In this document: in pieces, positions 23,406-35,000 of the stretch
Numbering within the stretch: position 1 is the stretch's first letter
How the letters are laid out: each line of letters begins with the position of its first letter
Assembly: GCA_030278955.1 (NCBI GenBank)
Contig: JAOANR010000014.1
Location: 41,491,453-41,555,452, forward strand
DNA length: 64,000 nt
From: Hygrophila difformis
Taxonomy: Eukaryota; Streptophyta; Magnoliopsida; Lamiales; Acanthaceae
Reading direction: 5' to 3'
The notes under the pieces: model-generated
Database searches by the model: none
What the model was told of the DNA's origin: nothing
The model's input: the letters and a program-made list of their open reading frames with translations, nothing else
Made by a program: the position numbers and the translations under genes

Positions 23406-26134
23406 TGAAACTTTTGACAAATTTCATTAACACGAGTATTTTATAAAAATATATCAGGGTTTGAATTTATTAAATGAGAAGAGTTATGATTCGCGGGAAA
23501 GGGTTTAGGGATATATTAAGAGTATCACTCTTTATTACTCATGTGAGGGGCTTTAATTTCAAATGGCACTGTGGTCCTCTCTGCCATGAAACTTTTGACA
23601 AGTCTCATGGTACAACCGGGATAGATTGACCTTCAGCCTGTCACACTGAGGGTCCCCGGCATATGTGCCATGATACTTATCATGATTTCATGTCATGAGA
23701 TTCCCTGCCATGAAACTTTAGGCAGATTCCCACTACATGAGTATTTTCTGAAAAATCACATTTTTTATTTACTCGTGTTAAGAAACTGTGCCCCCGAAAG
23801 CGCACGGAGTCAAAAATTGCAGTATTTATAGTAAGTACCGGATCGTTCACTGGAGGATGTGCGATGGAAGCAGGGCCCACGCCGTTTACTAAGATTTTCC
23901 ACTCGGTTACTCGATTCAAGTTTGTGTTTTGACTATCAACTACTTGACAGAATTTAAACTAAGCTATGAAAGCAATAAAAATAAAGCAGATAAAATTATT
24001 CTAGAAAGCGAATTAAATTTAATCTAAGAAAGCAATGATATTATTCTAAGAAAGCGGTTAAAATCATCTAAGAAAGCGGATTTAAATTGAGACAGAAGGG
24101 ACAGGGAGAAAAGAATAAAGATTGGACAAGATTCAGATGAAACACAATTAAACTTCCATTTTAATACACAGATCTTAGCTTGGGATAATCCGTCAATTAG
24201 CTAATTCTCATGCTCTCTATACCATGTTCCCTTTAACAGACAGGTACTTACAGCAAGAGTTCACATGCTCTTAAGAAAATAAATTCTAAGATACCACAGA
24301 CGCATAACTACCATTGCAATGCATTGCTAAGGTATGTTAATTATCGGTGGTGGACAAGCAACACCTGACACATCATTAGTTGAAGTGTCAAGTACTGCTA
24401 TCATTCCCCCATGTCACACCCGAAGATTCAAATCAAACCCTGAACTATCCCTTAACTCTCAATTCTAGTAGCAGTTACACAACTCTCAATACAACCGAGT
24501 GACCTCTAACAAAAGCATTTAAAAGAAAGCGATGAAGAAAACATTTAAAATCCTATCACTCGGAGGTTTTTGAAAGTCTGACCCTGGTAGTAAAAGAAAG
24601 CCCCCAGTCAGGATGACCGGGTGTGGATCAAGAATTCCCTATTCTCGGTGAACCGCTCGCAGTGTTCACTTCTCGTCGGGTGGTTATGAGATACAAACTA
24701 ATGAAACGAGCTAATAAATTAGTTCGTTCCGGATGCACTCACTCAGGACTCAAAAATAGGCTTTGGCAGAAGAAGATAGCAGTTGAAAGAATACTCAACC
24801 CTACCTTAGAAAATAACCAAGGCCCGAATGTTGTTCCTCTAGTATTATCTGTCACACCTTATCGGAATCCAAGTGGAATCTGATCCAGTGTAATATTTAA
24901 TACAAGATTTCCAACAAACAGCAATTTTGGAAAATAATAAATCTGAAAACTGTTCCCTATCAGGTACTAGACTCTCAATTAAAACACAGATCCTTTCAGT
25001 CTAGGTGAGACCTAATCGTTGACTCTGCTTCTAATTTCCCAAAATCAATCCCCAGTCGGATGTGAATTAGTCATAACTGTGGAATTTATCCCTTACTAAG
25101 ATCCGGTTTTTATAAAGGGATTTTTGTTGGAAATTTATTATGAGACATCTGATTTAAATCATGACTTCTATGTCCAAGGGAAGGATCCCAAAATAATAAT
25201 GACCACAATATCTACATAATAATATCATGCATAAATTTATAAGGAAGTGTAAAATTAAATAACCCAAAATATAAGGTAGGTTTAGACAGAAGTTGACACA
25301 CAGAGATGAAATAGCCGGAGATGAGAAGAATTTATTGGCTAAAAAGATGGCAAAACGATTGGGTGGACTGCAAACATCTGCTGTCCAATTTCCCTCTCAT
25401 TTGGATGGGATGATTTTTAGACAGTGGAATGCCTCAAATGACAGTTGCCGCCGTCATCTCAGACTCCACTATCTGGGAATTTGGATAAAAACCCACATGT
25501 TCTATTACTGCAATAATTATTAGATGACATTGGCATATATCATCTAACATTACTACAGCTCCAGATTCGGGTTCGAAATTAAAATAAAGAAAAGAAAACT
25601 GTATCCGGATAGGAGTCAGCTGAGCAGCTATTATAATCCCGGATGGACGAACCGCCAAGGCATCCACCGACCACTATCCGGACCATGCAAAACAACAATT
25701 AATAATTAATATACAGAATACGAGCTAGTTATCCGTGTGGGAATACCCGCCAACATTAATCTGATATATTCCTTATTAGTTGCTTCACACATCACGGAAA
25801 AGACAAAATAAATAAAAGAAAAATATTTTTGGGTCATCTTGCATGAGAGACATTGGTTTCTCATGCAAGGATATGGAAATGATTCCATATTCACTCTTCA
25901 TGTCTAAATAACCACTCATTCCATAATTAATTAATTACAGTCCGGATTATATACTTAGATCATTAGAGTTTAATTATTTGTAGAAGAATCTTTTAATGGG
26001 AAATTGAACAAAGTTCTTTATATCAAATTAATCATGGGTTGAGATCATTGGATTTCAACCTCAAAATATTAATATAAAGGTTCAATTAATTAATGGAGTG
26101 AGATGGAGAATAAAAATTTGGCAAAAAGGTGCCA

Positions 26135-26710
26135 CTTTGTCGCGATGCAGAGTTTGTGTCGCGGAGCGTGGCTCCGCGACAAAGGTTTCGCGACAAAGGG
26201 GTGGGAAATAAGAGAAATGGAATTTTGAAAAATTAGGGTTTGCTTTGTCGCTTAAGCAAAAATTTTGTCGCGGAACATGGTTCCGCGACAAAGAGGCATA
26301 GCGACAAAGAGGGTTGAAAATTGGTAAGGACATAATTCCTGGTCGCGGAACAAGGATTTTGTCGCGGTACGTGGTTCCGCGACAAAGGTTCCGCGCCAGA
26401 GTCCTCCCAGAATAAAATTACAAGTATTTGGGTCCTTGGTCGCTAATCAAGGATTTTGTCGCGGAACGTGGTTCCGCGACAAGAGTTGCATCGCGACCAA
26501 GGGGTTTCAAAATTAATGGTAAGGCATAATTTTCTGTCTCGGAATAAGATTTTGTCGCGGAACGTGGTTCCGCGACAAGGGTATTCCGCGACAAAAGCCA
26601 TGCAGACAAAATGCAAGAATTTGGTCCTTTGTCGCTAAACATGGGTTTTGTCGCGGAACGTGGCTCCGCGACAAAGGTTGCATCGCGACAAAGGGTTTTA
26701 AAAATTTATA
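26135..26710. repeat. hairpin array in LTR copy 1
   Basis: Six tandem units, 93-107 bp apart, each centred on a perfect or near-perfect inverted repeat TTTTGTCGCGGAAC / GTTCCGCGACAAA with a 1-4 base loop. Cores are at about 26157, 26264, 26357, 26455, 26551 and 26646. Around each core a second, outer pair (TTTGTCGC... and ...GCGACAAAGG) can extend the stem. A seventh core lies at about 27683-27712. Confidence 0.9.
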
Positions 26711-27825
26711 AAATTTTGGCAGCATAACGCCTAATATTGTATCACATGGGTGTGCGTTGTGATCCGTGGGATCACAACGGGAAAATTACATTGCAACCCG
26801 TGGGGTTACAATATGGTGCAATACAATATAGGAGATGCAATTTTTAAATAAAAAATGCACAAACACTTTAATAACATCCCTTTCTAGATTTATTATACTA
26901 GAACTAAAAATAAAATAAAACAACAACCAAAATAAAAAGAAAAATAACAGCAACTACTAAACTAAAAAGCAAGATAAAACACACTGGAACAAAAATATGA
27001 AAAAGATAAACTAGGCTAATAAACCTATCAAGGGATAATATCTAATGATTATGCATTTATTAAAATACGGAAAGCAATAAAACCTAACTACAATACCAAA
27101 ACATGGTTCAAAATACACCCATTGATTTAAGTGTTTGAAACCCACAAATTACAAAATATAAAACTGAAAAAATAAAAGTGAACACTAGCTACACTAATTT
27201 ATTACAAAGCATAAATTAAAACTAAGTTAAGATCTACATCTACATTGCATAAAAATAAACTAAACTACCTACTCTAACATGTTTTTGGAGAGCACAGTGG
27301 TGCCTCCAAGAACAGTGAAAATAAACTATAGTGTAGCTAGGTTACTGTTCAAGGGGGTGGGAGGTTATATTTATAGATGAGTAGAATTAAGCCCTAGGCC
27401 CATTCAAGGCCCACCTGGTCGCTAAACAATTGCTTTGTCGCGGAACAAATTGGCTAGGGACAAAACAATTTTTAGCTCCAAGATGGCGCCCAGGAGGGGC
27501 GGGAGCTGAAGTCCAGGAGGAAAGGACAAAGATCTTGTGTCTGCGGGGACTTCAAGTCCTGGGACCTTCTAACCGATTGAGCATGTGGGAAATTAAAGGG
27601 GGAGTGGTCACGTGACTCTGTCTGTCTTTGTCGCGGTCACACTGTATCTGTCGCGGAAGGCTTTGTCTTGGTCGCGGTCCATTTTGTCGCGGAACCATGT
27701 TCCGCGACAAAATTTTGTGCCTTGATTCTCCTCTCACAGTCTCGGAATAATTTTTGGGCGCGGCGCACTTTTTTGGTCGCGGAGCACTTGGTCGCGATGT
27801 ACACCTTCCGCGACAAAGGGTTACA

Positions 27826-28110
27826 TTTCTCTCTCTCTTCTTTCTTTTCTTTTCTCTTTTTCTCTTTTCTCTTTCCTCTTTATTTTCTCTTCTCTTTCTC
27901 TTCCATCCGTCTCTTCTTCTTCATTTTTCTTTGCTCTTCCTCCATTTCTTCCTTGTTCTTTACAGATTCTTCTTCTTCGTTCTTTTCTTCTTGCAGATTT
28001 CTTTCTTCTATTTCTTGCTTCCTATTTCTTCTTCTTCAAATTTCGTCCCTCTTCTCTCTCGTTTATTTCCAGTTTCCAATATTTCTGTCTTCAAGCTTCT
28101 TCCTCCTCGG
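27826..28110. repeat. polypyrimidine tract in LTR copy 1
   Basis: About 285 bp of almost pure C/T on the plus strand (CTTTTCTC, TTCTTCTT words), hence purine-rich on the element's sense strand. It is followed directly by GC-rich GGCGGTGG sequence. Identical tracts occur at 36480-36764 and 45131-45415. Confidence 0.85.
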
Positions 28111-29291
28111 CCGGAGATGGGTGGCAAGCGGCGGCGGTGGAGATGAGAGGGGCGATGGTGGCTGCGAACGGACGGAGCGGTGGCGAGGCTGTGGAGGCGA
28201 GACGGCGTCGGCGGAGGTAGGCCGGAGGTGGTGCTTGGGAGATGAGGAAAAATAATTTTGGGGGTTTTTGTTGCTTGGGGTTTTGTTGGCCAGAGATGGG
28301 TTGGAGAGGGAGGTGGTGGTAGTTTTGAGGGAGATGGGGGCTGTTTTGGTCGGATTTGAGGATAGGAGGTGGTGCGGCTTATGCTTCAATGGAGATGGGT
28401 GTTTGTGATGGTGGCCGCGGCTGTTGAACGGGGAAATGGGGGCGGTGGTCGGCGGATTTGGACGAAGGAGGGCTGTCGGAAACGAGGGCGGAGATGGAGG
28501 CGCTGCGGTGGTCGGATAATGGAGGGAAAGAGGGTGGCCGGAGAGGCGGAAGTGCGAGGTGGTGGAGATGGGTTGCCGGCCGGTGGCGAAGTGTGGTGGC
28601 CGAGTCGGAATGGGTGGCTGGAATGGTGGTGGTTTGCCGGAGGGCCGCCGGCGGCGGCGGCGCCGGCGGTGGTGGCGGCTAGGGTTAGGTTTTAGGGTTG
28701 AGGTGTTTTGTTGGGCTTTGATGAGTATTGGGCCATTGGGGTGGTGTTGTTGGGCTTCAGGAAGTTGGACTGATTAATTTTGAAGTGGGCTTGGATCAAT
28801 TCAAATTGGACTAATTTGGGGCTGGGCTAGATTTCTTGGACCAAATTAGCTTAAAAACACCTGCAATCAAAATGATTAGTGGACTAATTATTATCTAAAT
28901 TAAAGCAGAAAACAGAATTAAGAACAAACATAAAAATTAAAAATATGTACATCAAAATATAAAATAATATAAATATAATATTTATTCCACTTGATTATTT
29001 GGTTTGTGATCCATTTAATGAACCCGTGTTCCACCGAATAGACAACATCAAACCAAATTAATCAAGTGTATGATTTTTAATGTTTTATCATGTTTTTGGA
29101 TTTTTTAATGTGAAATTAATAAAAATAACAATATTTTTGTGTTTTTCCAAACCAGCTTATTATTTATACAAACTCGCATAAATCTGTCAAATTCAACTGC
29201 TTTCTTATTAAAATAAGACCGGAATGCGATCAAATGTCCGTATTAGACACGGAAATAGATTGAAAATAATGGTCAATTTTGGCCATTATCA

Positions 29292-32059
29292 ACATTCTCA
29301 CATTTAATACTGATCGTCCCCGAGCAGTCAGAGTCAATGTTCCTAAGAACACGGACTCTACATATTCAATCTATTTTCGTGGCTTCAAAAATTTCATTCT
29401 TTTTAGATTGGGATAAGACAATCAAAAACTACAAGTATTAAATTCCCTTGATTGCAGTGTTTAATGAAATGATACTTCTCACTTAATCAGGCCTACAAAT
29501 CAGTCATTATTGATAATTCTTCATGAACATCATGTTTAGAAAAAATCATTGATTTAATTCTAGAATTAAAGTATGACATGAACATAATTAAAAGCAGAGC
29601 CTCACATATAGTAGAAACGGAAATTTCACTCACTCTCAAAAAGGGGTTTTATCAATGAGCACTCATAATCAAATTTAATTAAATTATCCCATAAGCTTGC
29701 AATTAGACCAACTCGCCACCGGCTCATTTCTTCAAATCGAGATCATGAGGTCTTATTTAAGGTTATAACAGGGCATACGGTTGTAACATTTGGTAGGAAA
29801 GGAAATTATTGGGCTAAAAAGTGGCAAGAATTTATTCTATCATAACTAGGCATATATTTTATTTAAAAATTTATGATCATCAATATATTTTTCTTCCCTC
29901 TTTTTTTTTGTTTTTTTTTTTTGGTTTATTGAATACCGATTTGATGACTTGATGATCATAAATTTAATGCCTTGATAAAATTCATTCTTACACACTTGGG
30001 TTTTAATTTTTTGGTTTTTTTGAAAGGATAGGAATAATATAGAGGGCTTCAAATAAAAATTAGGCTTATAGGCTCAAATTGGTTAATCCTAAAGGGAAAA
30101 TATTTTTGGGTTTGGATTTCAAACGAAGGCCAAAATTTTGGTTTCTAGGTGCCTCGATCATATGCTCGGTTTTTGGAATATGGCATGGTCTTGAATCGGT
30201 CTCAATCGCAAGTTCTAGTTTCCTTTAATCAAAATGATTTTCACACATCAAAGAAAAGAATGAGTAAAAATGACTCATGGCTCAAATCTCACATGGCATG
30301 GTTCATTCATGTCATACAATATTCTTAAATATAATCTTTGAAAAATTCTTACAATTCATTCAATTAAATTCTCAACATGAGGACTTATTACCCAACAAGA
30401 TGATTATATCATTAAATTTTTATAGCTCAAAACCTCAAAAATTCATATCATGCATGTCTTCAATTATATTATCCCAATATAAAAGTTTGAAAATTTAATC
30501 ATAAACCAAAATCAAATATGTGAATTCTTAGACAGAGTTATGCATGCTTTGCACTAGGTGTATATAAAATACTAAAATAAACAAAATAAAAAATAAACAA
30601 AATAAAAATAACACACTCTTTTTTTTTTATATATATTTAAGTGAAGAATCAACATCCTCACATTTTGAGCCTTGCTCGAAATGTGAATAAATCAATTCCT
30701 ACTTAAACAAATTATCAATAATCAAAATAAAATAAAAGAGGAGGGAGGGAGGGGGAAAATATTTACACAAAAGCTAGTAACATAATTCCGATAGCCTTTT
30801 TCGTCAAATCAATTAAATATTCGACGATTTTGGCTATGTGTGATTGTTTGGTTCATCAAACAAAGCAATTTGTTCGATGCCCAACACTTAGAAAATTCCG
30901 ATTTTCATCAAAATTGTTCAATCACATTTTTGAATTTTATAAAAATTTAATCTACTATATTTACTTGCATAAATTAGGTCGGATTAATTCTGTTCTTATA
31001 AAAGTTATTCCGGATTTTAAATTGCTTTAAATTCCAAGAATACTTTCAATTAATCACAGAATCGATCCAACCGGGAACCTGTTTTGAAGCTTTAATTTTC
31101 TTTTTGGTGATTCCACAAATTCCTGTAGAGCAAACACAGAAGAAGTTATCGGGCTTTCTAAAAAATATCAACATCCTCACATTTAGAGTCTTAGTACTCT
31201 AAATGTGAGTTAATTGGTTAATACCCGAATTATTTGATATAATATGTACAAGAGGTATAAATATAAATATAGATATATGTATACATATAATTTTGACTTG
31301 CAGAAATTTAGGTTGGATTAATTCTGTGGTTGTGAAAATTATTCCGGATTTTATATTTCTTTAAATTCCGGATATAATCTTCGATCAATTACAGAACTAA
31401 TCCAACCGGGAACCTCTTTAGATACTCAGTCGGGACAGGGGCGACGGCAGGTGAGATGATGGCCGTGGCTTGTCCGATGGTGGTGAGCAATTGGTAGTCC
31501 GAAGATCTGCTACTCCATTTGTTGTTTCACCAGTGATGAGGGTTTCCTCAGCGCAGTGGTGGTGTTGAGGTGGATGAGCGATGGAGCAGCGGTTGAGCTT
31601 CGTGGTCCGGATGTGGTGGAGATGACAAACACGTGAGTCTCACGTGTTGTGCAATTTACAATTGCGAATTAGTGTAGCTCCACTGCTACACTTCTCCATT
31701 TTTCTTTGATTTTTCGTTTAATTAACCTCGATTTTACAATTGGAGAAGTGTAAAATTAAACGAAAGATCAAAGTAGTGTAGCCCAAATGCTACACTTCCA
31801 CATTTTACTCCGTACACCATTTTTTTTTTTTTGCGGCTCCATGATTCCTGCAACCAAAAAAAATACCCAATTGGTTAGGTTTTCCCTTCAAATCAACATC
31901 CTCACATTTAGAGTCTTGGTACTCTAAATGTTTAATTGATTTGAGGGTACTTCTCTGTTCTGAAATATATACACAAAACTAACACTAAACTAACTATGAG
32001 TAATCAGGAGTGTAATTCTCTTAATAAACGACGCTGCATCCTCCCCGGCAACGGCGCCA
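29292..32059 (-). other. internal region 1 of giant-LTR element
   Basis: 2768 bp with no coding frame above about 75 codons. It starts (plus coordinates) next to the left LTR with the complement of a purine-rich AAATGTGAGAATGT, the likely polypurine tract. It ends with the tRNA-Asp primer-binding site. Three further copies of the tract-like motif, AACATCCTCACATTT, lie at about 30651, 31170 and 31896, two of them forming perfect hairpins. Short inverted repeats such as AAGTGTAAAATTAAACGAAA near 31745 and the purine block GAGGGAGGGAGGGGG near 30742 were also seen. Confidence 0.75.
32042..32059 (-). promoter_or_regulatory. primer-binding site for tRNA-Asp (copy 1)
   Basis: The plus strand reads TCCCCGGCAACGGCGCCA, the 3' end of plant tRNA-Asp including CCA, directly abutting the TG of the next LTR. 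The minus strand is thus an 18-base perfect primer-binding site immediately after the LTR end, which sets the orientation. Confidence 0.88.
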
Positions 32060-35000
32060 TGAAACTTTTGACAAATTTCATTAACACGAGTATTTTATAA
32101 AAATATATCAGGGTTTGAATTTATTAAATGAGAAGAGTTATGATTCGCGGGAAAGGGTTTAGGGATATATTAAGAGTATCACTTTTTATTACTCATGTGA
32201 GGGGCTTTAATTTCAAATGGCACTGTGGTCCTCTCTGCCATGAAACTTTTGACAAGTCTCATGGTACAACCGGGATAGATTGACCTTCAGCCTGTCACAC
32301 TGAGGGTCCCCGGCATATGTGCCATGATACTTATCATGATTTCATGTCATGAGATTCCCTGCCATGAAACTTTAGGCAGATTCCCACTACATGAGTATTT
32401 TCTGAAAAATCACATTTTTTATTTACTCGTGTTAAGAAACTGTGCCCCCGAAAGCGCACGGAGTCAAAAATTGCAGTATTTATAGTAAGTACCGGATCGT
32501 TCACTGGAGGATGTGCGATGGAAGCAGGGCCCACGCCGTTTACTAAGATTTTCCACTCGGTTACTCGATTCAAGTTTGTGTTTTGACTATCAACTACTTG
32601 ACAGAATTTAAACTAAGCTATGAAAGCAATAAAAATAAAGCAGATAAAATTATTCTAGAAAGCGAATTAAATTTAATCTAAGAAAGCAATGATATTATTC
32701 TAAGAAAGCGGTTAAAATCATCTAAGAAAGCGGATTTAAATTGAGACAGAAGGGACAGGGAGAAAAGAATAAAGATTGGACAAGATTCAGATGAAACACA
32801 ATTAAACTTCCATTTTAATACACAGATCTTAGCTTGGGATAATCCGTCAATTAGCTAATTCTCATGCTCTCTATACCATGTTCCCTTTAACAGACAGGTA
32901 CTTACAGCAAGAGTTCACATGCTCTTAAGAAAATAAATTCTAAGATACCACAGACGCATAACTACCATTGCAATGCATTGCTAAGGTATGTTAATTATCG
33001 GTGGTGGACAAGCAACACCTGACACATCATTAGTTGAAGTGTCAAGTACTGCTATCATTCCCCCATGTCACACCCGAAGATTCAAATCAAACCCTGAACT
33101 ATCCCTTAACTCTCAATTCTAGTAGCAGTTACACAACTCTCAATACAACCGAGTGACCTCTAACAAAAGCATTTAAAAGAAAGCGATGAAGAAAACATTT
33201 AAAATCCTATCACTCGGAGGTTTTTGAAAGTCTGACCCTGGTAGTAAAAGAAAGCCCCCAGTCAGGATGACCGGGTGTGGATCAAGAATTCCCTATTCTC
33301 GGTGAACCGCTCGCAGTGTTCACTTCTCGTCGGGTGGTTATGAGATACAAACTAATGAAACGAGCTAATAAATTAGTTCGTTCCGGATGCACTCACTCAG
33401 GACTCAAAAATAGGCTTTGGCAGAAGAAGATAGCAGTTGAAAGAATACTCAACCCTACCTTAGAAAATAACCAAGGCCCGAATGTTGTTCCTCTAGTATT
33501 ATCTGTCACACCTTATCGGAATCCAAGTGGAATCTGATCCAGTGTAATATTTAATACAAGATTTCCAACAAACAGCAATTTTGGAAAATAATAAATCTGA
33601 AAACTGTTCCCTATCAGGTACTAGACTCTCAATTAAAACACAGATCCTTTCAGTCTAGGTGAGACCTAATCGTTGACTCTGCTTCTAATTTCCCAAAATC
33701 AATCCCCAGTCGGATGTGAATTAGTCATAACTGTGGAATTTATCCCTTACTAAGATCCGGTTTTTATAAAGGGATTTTTGTTGGAAATTTATTATGAGAC
33801 ATCTGATTTAAATCATGACTTCTATGTCCAAGGGAAGGATCCCAAAATAATAATGACCACAATATCTACATAATAATATCATGCATAAATTTATAAGGAA
33901 GTGTAAAATTAAATAACCCAAAATATAAGGTAGGTTTAGACAGAAGTTGACACACAGAGATGAAATAGCCGGAGATGAGAAGAATTTATTGGCTAAAAAG
34001 ATGGCAAAACGATTGGGTGGACTGCAAACATCTGCTGTCCAATTTCCCTCTCATTTGGATGGGATGATTTTTAGACAGTGGAATGCCTCAAATGACAGTT
34101 GCCGCCGTCATCTCAGACTCCACTATCTGGGAATTTGGATAAAAACCCACATGTTCTATTACTGCAATAATTATTAGATGACATTGGCATATATCATCTA
34201 ACATTACTACAGCTCCAGATTCGGGTTCGAAATTAAAATAAAGAAAAGAAAACTGTATCCGGATAGGAGTCAGCTGAGCAGCTATTATAATCCCGGATGG
34301 ACGAACCGCCAAGGCATCCACCGACCACTATCCGGACCATGCAAAACAACAATTAATAATTAATATACAGAATACGAGCTAGTTATCCGTGTGGGAATAC
34401 CCGCCAACATTAATCTGATATATTCCTTATTAGTTGCTTCACACATCACGGAAAAGACAAAATAAATAAAAGAAAAATATTTTTGGGTCATCTTGCATGA
34501 GAGACATTGGTTTCTCATGCAAGGATATGGAAATGATTCCATATTCACTCTTCATGTCTAAATAACCACTCATTCCATAATTAATTAATTACAGTCCGGA
34601 TTATATACTTAGATCATTAGAGTTTAATTATTTGTAGAAGAATCTTTTAATGGGAAATTGAACAAAGTTCTTTATATCAAATTAATCATGGGTTGAGATC
34701 ATTGGATTTCAACCTCAAAATATTAATATAAAGGTTCAATTAATTAATGGAGTGAGATGGAGAATAAAAATTTGGCAAAAAGGTGCCACTTTGTCGCGAT
34801 GCAGAGTTTGTGTCGCGGAGCGTGGCTCCGCGACAAAGGTTTCGCGACAAAGGGGTGGGAAATAAGAGAAATGGAATTTTGAAAAATTAGGGTTTGCTTT
34901 GTCGCTTAAGCAAAAATTTTGTCGCGGAACATGGTTCCGCGACAAAGAGGCATAGCGACAAAGAGGGTTGAAAATTGGTAAGGACATAATTCCTGGTCGC

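Larger units (their letters stand above)
23406..29291 (-). repeat. LTR copy 1 (left, 3' LTR)
   Basis: 5886 bp, TG...CA. It contains a hairpin array (26135-26710), a polypyrimidine tract (27826-28110), a G-rich stretch of GGCGGTGG words (28110-28690) and AT-rich ends. At the five sites where I saw a base differ among the three LTRs, this copy always has the majority base. Apparent frames of up to 195 codons lie across the pyrimidine tract and are low-complexity artefacts. Confidence 0.88.

Noticed and set aside
23680..25667. Short frames of 60-86 codons repeated three times in the giant element (for example 24623-24883)
   Set aside because: Triplication is due to the LTR copies; one is cut short by a single base change in LTR 3 (42180), and none shows a domain.
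26135..26710. CRISPR-like look of the hairpin array (regular spacing of near-identical repeats)
   Set aside because: The spacers are themselves repeated and similar, the units lie in a plant LTR, no cas genes exist, and the spacing of 93-107 bp does not fit.
27668..28255. 195-codon and 130-codon frames across the giant LTR (repeated at 36322 and 44973)
   Set aside because: They translate a polypyrimidine tract into runs of Ser/Phe/Leu in overlapping frames, have no domain, and lie on the strand opposite to the element's sense.
28679..28702. Interstitial telomere repeat (GGGTTAGGTTTTAGGGTT)
   Set aside because: Only two or three imperfect units; such words are common by chance and in plant leader sequences.
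32042..32059. tRNA-Asp gene
   Set aside because: Only the last 18 bases of the tRNA (with CCA, which plant tRNA genes do not encode) are present; it is a primer-binding site complement.
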